NCBI GenBank assembly: GCA_043812935.1
Contig: JBDRLO010000073.1
Span: 1 to 6,169 of the forward strand
Length of the DNA: 6,169 nucleotides
Direction of reading: 5' to 3'
DNA from: JBDRNE01 sp043812935
Lineage (GTDB): Bacteria; Omnitrophota; Gorgyraeia; Tantalellales; Tantalellaceae
Shown here: piece by piece, positions 1 through 5,161 of the stretch
Numbering within the stretch: position 1 is the stretch's first letter
How the letters are laid out: each line of letters begins with the position of its first letter
Program-made: the position numbers and the translations under genes
Notes under the pieces: generated by a model
Told to the model about the DNA's origin: nothing
Database searches by the model: none
Seen by the model: the letters and a program-made list of their open reading frames with translations, nothing else

Positions 1-1015
1 ATAACCAATGTTCCGCCATATAAGCGATAGGAATAGGATAAAGATTAGAGTGAGGAAGCAGTGTTAAAAAAAACCACCAGACAGAAAAAAAGAATACTTT
101 ATTGTGCTGTCGCTTTTTAAAAGAATGAGTTAAGGCTAAAACCAATATCAAAACGCCGGCTATTACTTTTGGGTCGGTAAAACTAAAAAATTTATTGCCA
201 TATTCCATGTGTAGACCAAAAGGAACAAACAAAAGTTTTATATAAGTGGTTAACGCCTCAAAAAAACCAGGTATTCTTTGAAACAAACTGGTCGGAGAAG
301 CCTTATGAAAAGATAAAACTGTGACCCTCAGGCAAAGGTAGATAAGAGCAATGCTCAATAAAGGCAAAAATTTCTTAATGTTGACCCGTTTGTTGCAAGA
401 GTAACAACACAAAGGAATTAATGTCACCAACATTACAGCATTCTCCCTGGAAAGCAGAGCCAAGACATAACACGTCAAGGCAAAAAAATACGATATTCCG
501 CTTTTTTTAATATAAAAAACAAGGCAAAGTAGCATAAATAATAAAGCTAAGGAATCCGCTCTACCGGAAATATAAGAGACTGCTTCCGTATGTATCGGGT
601 GGCATACAAAGAATAGGCTAGCTAATAAGGCTAATAAGCTGTTTTTAAAAAGAACACTTATCAGCCAGTAGAGGGCTATCGAGGCAAGGATGTGAAGAAG
701 AATGTTCGTTAAATGATACCCCCTTACGTCTAATTTCCAGAAGGAGTAATCTATCAGATAGGTAACCATTTGTAGGGGGCGGTAAGAAGAATAATCTATA
801 TGAGCTCCTGCTCCGATATGAGCAGAAAATAAGGTAGGAAAATGAACAGCATTTGTAATATAAATATTGTCTTTTACTAAATGATCATCGTCCCAAATGA
901 ATGTGCCGTTTAGAGAATTAAAATAAACCGCGAAACCGATCAACGCAATTAAAACGACGGACAGCACAACAGTTTTTCTATTAGCCATATTTTGCGGGAG
1001 AGCCATAATATTCAT
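1..1015 (-). CDS. TMTC/DUF1736-like membrane glycosyltransferase, N-terminal part (3' end off window)
   Basis: I translated 338 codons by eye from ATG 1015 to the left edge; the C-terminus is missing. The protein is very hydrophobic: a first membrane segment at about residues 15-33 is followed by a loop with the acidic motif WDDDHL (41-46), the typical first-loop acidic site of GT-C glycosyltransferases. Then come YRPL (78-81), a string of membrane helices, HPIHTEAV (139-146) with SGRAD (150-154), LSRENA (188-193), and SNLYPIP...MAEHWL (323-338). This motif order is that of the TMTC/DUF1736 family and its bacterial relatives, which usually continue into C-terminal TPR repeats. The expected role is transfer of a sugar from a lipid-linked donor at the membrane; the substrate is unknown. 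An in-frame TAG lies just upstream, so 1015 is the most upstream ATG; ATGs at codons 4 and 10 are alternatives. A weak GAAAG precedes it. It is divergent from the ATPase and cas genes and probably unrelated to them. Confidence 0.8.
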   Translation of the reverse strand, partial: MNIMALPQNMANRKTVVLSVVLIALIGFAVYFNSLNGTFIWDDDHLVKDNIYITNAVHFPTLFSAHIGAGAHIDYSSYRPLQMVTYLIDYSFWKLDVRGYHLTNILLHILASIALYWLISVLFKNSLLALLASLFFVCHPIHTEAVSYISGRADSLALLFMLLCLVFYIKKSGISYFFALTCYVLALLSRENAVMLVTLIPLCCYSCNKRVNIKKFLPLLSIALIYLCLRVTVLSFHKASPTSLFQRIPGFFEALTTYIKLLFVPFGLHMEYGNKFFSFTDPKVIAGVLILVLALTHSFKKRQHNKVFFFSVWWFFLTLLPHSNLYPIPIAYMAEHWL

Positions 1016-1087
1016 TTTTATATCTTTCTATGTTTTGTCATCTTCTCGAAGATAGGCTAGAGGTGAAACATGAATGACGAATCAATG

Positions 1088-1116
1088 ATCCTAGTACAAC
1101 AATTGTACAATGTAAA
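1088..1116 (-). promoter_or_regulatory. Candidate promoter of the glycosyltransferase gene, with inverted repeat in the spacer
   Basis: Read on the minus strand, TTTACA (1116-1111) is followed by exactly 17 bases and then TAGGAT (1093-1088), a -35/-10 pair with five and four consensus matches. The spacer contains the inverted repeat GTACAA / TTGTAC (1094-1099 and 1103-1108, 3-base gap), which could be an operator for a dimeric regulator. Transcription would start near 1081, about 66 bases before the start codon. This is inference from spacing and match only. Confidence 0.3.
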
Positions 1117-1149
1117 AATAGTGGGGGCAAGGTAAACGTAGAAATAGAA

Positions 1150-1179
1150 TTAACTTAAACGGGCAAATATGCCATATTT
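1150..1179 (+). repeat. Direct repeat copy A (24 bp exact, 30 bp with two mismatches)
   Basis: Bases 1156-1179 are identical to 1311-1334. The repeat begins TAAACGGGCAAATATGCC and continues ATATTT. It contains the short inverted repeat GGCA-AATA-TGCC. Including the six preceding bases (TTAACT here, TTGACA in copy B), the similarity extends to 30 bp with two differences, so this copy looks like a weaker version of the same promoter/operator unit. No gene follows it before copy B. Confidence 0.75.
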
Positions 1180-1240
1180 GCTCTGAAATATTCAACAGAA
1201 GATTTTGATTTAAACGAACCAATAATGGTAGATATCGTAG

Positions 1241-1261
1241 GGACGGGGCTTGCCCCTGTCC
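1241..1261. repeat. REP-like GC-rich hairpin
   Basis: GGACGGGGC TT GCCCCTGTCC forms a nine-pair stem with one bulged T, in otherwise AT-rich DNA. Its flank (GTAGG before, GATTCTGAG after) resembles dispersed intergenic palindromes found in multiple copies in many bacterial genomes. One window cannot show the copy number. No T-run follows on either strand, so it is not a good rho-independent terminator. Confidence 0.5.
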
Positions 1262-1304
1262 GATTCTGAGTAAGCAAGGAAAACACTATTTTTGTAAGCA
1301 GTTC

Positions 1305-1333
1305 TTGACATAAACGGGCAAATATGCCATATT
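1305..1333 (+). promoter_or_regulatory. Candidate promoter of the ATPase gene with repeat as spacer
   Basis: A perfect -35 hexamer TTGACA (1305-1310) is followed by 17 bases and CATATT (1328-1333; four of six matches to TATAAT). The spacer is the start of the second direct repeat, including the GGCA-AATA-TGCC inverted repeat, a position where a bound protein would block RNA polymerase. Predicted transcription start is near 1340, inside the 45-bp palindrome, giving a leader of about 40 bases. The binding protein, if any, is unknown. Confidence 0.45.
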
Positions 1334-1334
1334 T
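1311..1334 (+). repeat. Direct repeat copy B (24 bp exact)
   Basis: Identical to 1156-1179. It overlaps the spacer and -10 of the ATPase promoter candidate and runs into the left arm of the 45-bp palindrome, whereas copy A is followed by unrelated sequence. Confidence 0.75.
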
Positions 1335-1371
1335 TACGCATAATGCGTTACGCATAATGCGTAAAATATGG
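1327..1371. repeat. 45-bp near-perfect palindrome made of two tandem 14-mers
   Basis: The outer arms are a perfect 15-bp inverted repeat: CCATATTTTACGCAT (1327-1341) and its complement (1357-1371). Inside, after one A/A mismatch, ATGCGT (1343-1348) pairs with ACGCAT (1350-1355) around a single T at 1349. The core is also a direct tandem duplication of TTACGCATAATGCG (1334-1347, 1348-1361). It ends seven bases before the GTG start of the ATPase, and its last two G's belong to the GGGGG (1370-1374) that could serve as ribosome binding site. Possible roles are cruciform/operator DNA, an RNA hairpin limiting translation, or an end of a mobile unit. Confidence 0.8.
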
Positions 1372-1378
1372 GGGCATA

Positions 1379-2512
1379 GTGGAAAATCCATTTGTATTTA
1401 GTAAGGAAGTGGGAGCGAAAAATTTTTGTAACAGAAAAAAAGAAATTAGAGAGTTAATAGGGTTTACGCGTAGCTCCCAAAATGTAATGATATTTTCACA
1501 AAAAAGGTTCGGGAAAACATCACTTGTCAAAGAAGTGTTGAAACGAGCCGCAAAAGAAGGAATACTAACGGTCTATGTTGATTTATATGCGGTATTGTCA
1601 GAAGAGCAGTTAGTAAAAACATATTCCGAAGCAGTAGCTAATTCTTTGTTAAGCAAAACGGAGCAAGCTTTTAAAAACGTGGGAAAATTATTTAAACAGT
1701 TGCGTCCAGCGTTAACATATGATGATGACGGTAAACCCGTTTTTAAGGTTGATATTGATAGAGCAAAAACGATTCCTTTGCTAGAAGACGTTATTAATTC
1801 TGTAAATCGAACCGTTGAGAAAAAAAAGAAGAAGGCGGTAATAGTATTTGATGAATTTCAGCAAATAGGACAATTTCAAAATGATCTGGTAGAAAAAATA
1901 CTGCGAACACACATACAACAGCATCAGAACATTTCGTATTTTTTCATGGGAAGCAAGAAACACTTGATTGTTGATATGTTCAACAATACAAACCGTCCTT
2001 TTTATAAATTGGCGGCAACTTATCCTCTAGGAAAGATAAAGAAAGAAGAGTTAACTATTTTTATTGCCGAAAAATTTCTAAATGAAGAGAGACAGATTGA
2101 TCAAGAAATCGCTTCTTTTATAGTAGAAATCTGCGAAAGCCACCCGTACTATGTCCAATACTTGTGTTACATTATATGGGAAAACACAGAACGCGGAAAA
2201 ATTGTAACGCAGGAGAAAATTATGGAATGCGTTAATATCCTGCTTGAGTGGACATCTCCTACATATGAGGCAACCTGGAGTTTGTTGACAACCAAACAGA
2301 AAAAAGTAATGGAAACTGTAGCTAAAATATCAAAAGATGAAAAAATGTTTTCAGCAGAAGTGATTGCTAATTTTGGGTTAGGAACTCCGTCATCCCTACA
2401 GCGTTCGCTAAAAAGTTTAGTTAATAAAGATTTACTGGACAGAGAGGAGGACAAGTACACAATTATTGACCTTTTTTTTAAAAAATGGATCAATAAAAAA
2501 ACAGATCAATAA
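1379..2512 (+). CDS. Archaeal-type AAA/STAND ATPase with C-terminal winged helix
   Basis: This 377-residue protein has the layout of the ATPase_2 (archaeal ATPase) superfamily. The N-terminus carries NPF (3-5) and a CNRKKEI signature (17-23). The P-loop is SQKRFGKTSL (40-49, catalytic Lys46); serine replaces the first glycine, as in many members with an SPRR-x-GKTSL form. Walker B is VIVFDEFQQ (154-162, Asp158/Glu159), the sensor-like segment is MGSK (190-193), and NRPFYKL (205-211) is the family's typical motif. HPYYVQYLC leads into a helical region, and residues about 305-365 look like a winged helix, suggesting DNA or protein binding. The start is GTG; an in-frame TAA lies at 1355-1357, and there is no ATG between. 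The biological role of this family is mostly unknown; members are often scattered and probably mobile. It is co-oriented with cas3, 177 bases upstream of its TTG, but no Cas family of this type belongs to I-E operons, so a CRISPR role is only a possibility. Confidence 0.85.
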   Translation: MENPFVFSKEVGAKNFCNRKKEIRELIGFTRSSQNVMIFSQKRFGKTSLVKEVLKRAAKEGILTVYVDLYAVLSEEQLVKTYSEAVANSLLSKTEQAFKNVGKLFKQLRPALTYDDDGKPVFKVDIDRAKTIPLLEDVINSVNRTVEKKKKKAVIVFDEFQQIGQFQNDLVEKILRTHIQQHQNISYFFMGSKKHLIVDMFNNTNRPFYKLAATYPLGKIKKEELTIFIAEKFLNEERQIDQEIASFIVEICESHPYYVQYLCYIIWENTERGKIVTQEKIMECVNILLEWTSPTYEATWSLLTTKQKKVMETVAKISKDEKMFSAEVIANFGLGTPSSLQRSLKSLVNKDLLDREEDKYTIIDLFFKKWINKKTDQ

Positions 2513-2537
2513 TAAAATAATCGTAAAGGAAGAATTT

Positions 2538-2639
2538 ATGCAGAAAACTGCTATGGGTTCCAAGAGAGACCGTGATGTGTACAAATTTTGAAGCTTTAAA
2601 AACATGAAAAGAGCCGATTATGATAAAACCAAGAAATAA
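2538..2639 (+). pseudogene. Two tiny in-frame ORFs split by a TGA (possible gene remnant)
   Basis: ATG 2538 has a good ribosome site (AAAGGAAGA, 2525-2533) and codes for 17 residues (MQKTAMGSKRDRDVYKF) before TGA 2589-2591. The same frame then stays open for 15 more codons, including an ATG at 2604, to TAA 2637-2639. Read through, it would be a basic peptide of about 33 residues. It may be a degraded small gene, a leader peptide before cas3, or chance. I do not recognise it. Confidence 0.2.
2596..2624 (+). promoter_or_regulatory. Candidate cas operon promoter
   Basis: TTAAAA (2596-2601, four matches to the -35 consensus), 17 bases, then TATGAT (2619-2624, five of six matches to the -10). Transcription would begin near 2631, about 31 bases before ATG 2662. 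No terminator is visible between the ATPase and cas3, so read-through from the ATPase promoter is also possible. Confidence 0.3.
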
Positions 2640-2653
2640 TAATTTAAACGGTC

Positions 2654-2692
2654 AGGAAGATATGCCCCCCCATTCCTTTAAATGAATGTTTG
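2654..2692 (+). promoter_or_regulatory. cas3 translation start region with C7 tract
   Basis: AGGAAG (2654-2659) sits close before ATG 2662-2664, which is followed by seven C's (2665-2671). As written, that ATG frame ends at TGA 2683-2685. Removing one C would join it in frame to cas3, giving an N-terminus MPPIPLNECLAKT. In the written sequence the first usable start in the cas3 frame is TTG 2690, which has no ribosome binding site. Two overlapping ATGs at 2682 and 2686 are out of frame. Confidence 0.6.
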
Positions 2693-5149
2693 GCCAAAAC
2701 AATAAAAAGTAAAATGGGACGCGAAGCTGGGGTCTCTGTCGAAACACATTGCAAAATTGTAGGACATGTGGCATTAAGGCTTATGAAGAGAATGCCGGAA
2801 TGGCTTAGGGATAGTTTATTTCCTAAGGGGAGTGAATTGATCGCCGCGGCGCATGATATTGGCAAGGTTAGTCCGACTTTTCAAGAAAAAATATTTTGTG
2901 ATCTAGGGATACGGCGTAATCTTATAGATCCTGCTTTAGACAAAACCATAGGGTATCATTTTACTGTAAGCCAAGCTACGGCAAAAAATTACCCTAAATA
3001 TATTCCTGAGATTCTTGGCAAACACCACGGGGTTGCTCCTCAAAATGTAAATGATTCTGACGCGCAAGTTTATGGCGGCAAAAAATGGCAGGAACAACGC
3101 ATTGATTTATTGGGCAAATTAAAGAAAGAATTAAACAGTGAGTGGCCTGTTATAATAAATAGTTTGCATTCAGATGTTCTTGCGGGGTTGACTGTTGTGT
3201 CTGACTGGATAGGATCAGGATCACTATTTGACTATGCCGGACAAACAGAATGGAAAGAGAAAATAAACAAAGCTTTAGATAACGCTGGATTTATCACGCC
3301 CGAAATTAGCAAAGGATTAAGCTTCAAAGATATTTTTAATTTTGTGCCGCGAGACATACAAACCAGATTATATCAAGCAGTTGAAGATAGGGGTGTTTAT
3401 GTTTTAGAAGCGCCTATGGGGTTGGGTAAAACTGAAGCCGCACTTTATTCCGCGTATAGGGTATTAGAAAAAAAACGGGCGACAGGAATATATTTCGCTT
3501 TGCCAACACAATTGACATCAGATAAAGTCTATCTGCGGATGGAACAGTTTTTAGATAAAATATTGTCAGCAAGGAGTAAACATCAAAAAGCACTGCTTTT
3601 ACATGGTGCGGCTTGGATTCGTAATACCGAACTTGGTGAAGACGGTTCTCCTGGAAAGTCATGGTTCAATAATGCCAAACGCGGGCTTCTTGCGCCGTTC
3701 GCGGTTGGGACTGTTGACCAGGCATTAATGGCAGTGATGAATGTTAAGCATGGCTTTGTGCGAACATTTGGTCTTGCTGGGAAAATTGTGATTTTAGATG
3801 AAGTACACAGCTATGATGGTTATACCGGCACAATCTTAAAAGAATTAGTTGCCGCGTTGCGTGAATTATGTTGTACAGTAATTATTTTAAGCGCGACACT
3901 TACTGATAGAGAGCGATATTCGATAATGGGCGTTGATGTAGGTCAAGAGAAAGTCAAACAAGTTTCAGAATATCCTCTTATTTCGTTATATTCAGATAAA
4001 GGGGTTACGGAAGTATCTACGGAAAAAATACCAGACGTAAGTGTGGATATTCGCATGATTGACAATGATTTAGAAGCGATAGAAGAAATTTTAAAACGCG
4101 CAGAGAGAAAAGAGCAGGTTTTATGGATTGAGAACACGGTAAAAAAAGCCCAGAATATGTTTTGCAAATCATCAGCGAGAGCAACAGAAATAAATATTGA
4201 ATGCGGGTTGATTCATTCAAGGTTTATCAAAAAAGACAGAGAAAAAAATGAAGAAAAATGGGTGCAAATTTTTGGTAAGGACGGGCGTAACCTCCGCAAT
4301 GAAAAAGGACGTATTTTAGTCGGAACGCAGGTTTTAGAGCAGTCTTTAGATATTGACGCGGATTTTCTAGTAACAAGAATATGTCCGACAGATATGCTTT
4401 TTCAAAGAATCGGTCGTTTATGGCGGCATCGTGAAAATGACGCGCTTCGTCCGGCTGAAGCAAAGCGAGAAGCATGGATTTTGTCCCCGCGGTTAGAAGA
4501 CGCAGTAAAGAATGAAAAAACCTTGGATGACTCAGCTAAAGTTTATAGCCCGTATGTTCTTTGCCGCACACTTGAAGTTGTGCGGGATATTAACAGTATC
4601 TGTATCCCGGACAATATTAGGACATTGTTAGAAAAGACATATCAAGAGCGTACGGAAAAGGGAAAGATGGCTGAATACAAAATAGCGATGGAAAAGAAAC
4701 GAGAAATATTACGGTCTTTGGCATTGGTTAGTACTTCGCGCGCGACAAAAACTCAACCGGAAAGTAAAGCTCAAACACGTTATTCGGAAATGGAATCGGC
4801 CGAAGTACTTTTAATTCAGAAAAAAAATTTAATGGATAATGGCGTGAGGGTTAAGTTTTTAGACGGCACTGAAATTGATTTGCCGAAGCGTGTAGATCCA
4901 AAAACGTGGCGCAAACTATCGGCAGAATTATTGCGTAATACGGTTATGGTGCCAGAACATTTAGCGCCTAAGGCAAAAACCAAACAGTTGTCATGGCTGA
5001 AGGAGTATGTTTATTTAGGGGATAACGCGGAAAGTCCGTTTAGAGCCGCGGTCGTTGCGAAAAGCGCGGAACTTCAAAGTGTAGAAGATGCGGAGATATA
5101 CGGTTTTAGTTACGATTCCTATTTAGGCTATAAAATGGTAAAAACATAA
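2690..5149 (+). CDS. cas3: CRISPR-associated helicase/nuclease Cas3 (type I-E)
   Basis: This is the effector nuclease-helicase that Cascade recruits to degrade target DNA with 3'-5' polarity. It has 819 residues from TTG 2690. The N-terminal HD nuclease domain shows ETHC (His20), AHDIGK (His55/Asp56), KHHG (His112/His113) and SDWIGS (Asp172). The SF2 helicase core follows: Walker A EAPMGLGKT (240-248, Lys247), DEVH box (370-373), SATL (401-404), GTQVLEQSLDID (545-556) and QRIGRLWRH (572-580). About 240 residues of C-terminal domain follow. All catalytic motifs are intact, and the length is slightly under the roughly 890 residues of the E. coli protein. The true start is uncertain: the conserved LAKT at the very N-terminus usually has residues before it, and an ATG with an upstream AGGAAG at 2662 is one C out of frame. 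cse1 begins 12 bases after the stop, so the two are co-transcribed. Confidence 0.95.
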   Translation: MAKTIKSKMGREAGVSVETHCKIVGHVALRLMKRMPEWLRDSLFPKGSELIAAAHDIGKVSPTFQEKIFCDLGIRRNLIDPALDKTIGYHFTVSQATAKNYPKYIPEILGKHHGVAPQNVNDSDAQVYGGKKWQEQRIDLLGKLKKELNSEWPVIINSLHSDVLAGLTVVSDWIGSGSLFDYAGQTEWKEKINKALDNAGFITPEISKGLSFKDIFNFVPRDIQTRLYQAVEDRGVYVLEAPMGLGKTEAALYSAYRVLEKKRATGIYFALPTQLTSDKVYLRMEQFLDKILSARSKHQKALLLHGAAWIRNTELGEDGSPGKSWFNNAKRGLLAPFAVGTVDQALMAVMNVKHGFVRTFGLAGKIVILDEVHSYDGYTGTILKELVAALRELCCTVIILSATLTDRERYSIMGVDVGQEKVKQVSEYPLISLYSDKGVTEVSTEKIPDVSVDIRMIDNDLEAIEEILKRAERKEQVLWIENTVKKAQNMFCKSSARATEINIECGLIHSRFIKKDREKNEEKWVQIFGKDGRNLRNEKGRILVGTQVLEQSLDIDADFLVTRICPTDMLFQRIGRLWRHRENDALRPAEAKREAWILSPRLEDAVKNEKTLDDSAKVYSPYVLCRTLEVVRDINSICIPDNIRTLLEKTYQERTEKGKMAEYKIAMEKKREILRSLALVSTSRATKTQPESKAQTRYSEMESAEVLLIQKKNLMDNGVRVKFLDGTEIDLPKRVDPKTWRKLSAELLRNTVMVPEHLAPKAKTKQLSWLKEYVYLGDNAESPFRAAVVAKSAELQSVEDAEIYGFSYDSYLGYKMVKT

Positions 5150-5161
5150 GAGGAGGATTTG

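Larger units (their letters stand above)
1016..1378. other. Repeat-rich divergent intergenic region
   Basis: These 363 bases separate the minus-strand glycosyltransferase from the plus-strand ATPase, and I see no convincing gene in them. They hold two promoter candidates pointing outward, two copies of a 24-bp direct repeat, a REP-like hairpin and a large palindrome, listed separately. The hexamer TAAACG occurs four times (1133, 1156, 1211, 1311), more than expected by chance in this length, and again at 2645 before cas3. A small hairpin (ATCTTC, TC loop, GAAGAT at 1040-1053) would lie in the 5' leader of the minus-strand gene. Confidence 0.7.

Noticed and set aside
1241..1261. Hairpin as rho-independent terminator
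   Set aside because: No T-run follows the stem on either strand.
1156..1334. The 24-bp repeats as a CRISPR array
   Set aside because: Only two copies, 131 bases of non-spacer-like sequence between them, including a REP-like hairpin; no further repeat units.
1364..1366. Earlier start for the ATPase, upstream of GTG 1379
   Set aside because: An in-frame TAA at 1355-1357 leaves only a few codons with no ATG, GTG or TTG, and the family N-terminus begins right at the GTG.
1155..1391. Minus-strand 78-codon ORF
   Set aside because: It is made of the direct repeats, the REP-like hairpin and the palindrome read as codons; its GASPVPT stretch is the translated hairpin, and no ribosome site was evident.
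1348..2493. Minus-strand ORFs of 60-108 codons over the ATPase gene
   Set aside because: Antisense shadows of the ATPase; no ribosome sites or family motifs.
2589..2591. TGA as a recoded sense codon in this organism
   Set aside because: cas3, cse1 and the ATPase contain no internal TGA, so there is no support for a changed code; one TGA in a tiny ORF is not evidence.
3414..4475. Several minus-strand ORFs of 67-82 codons
   Set aside because: All are antisense shadows of cas3, whose motifs are intact throughout.
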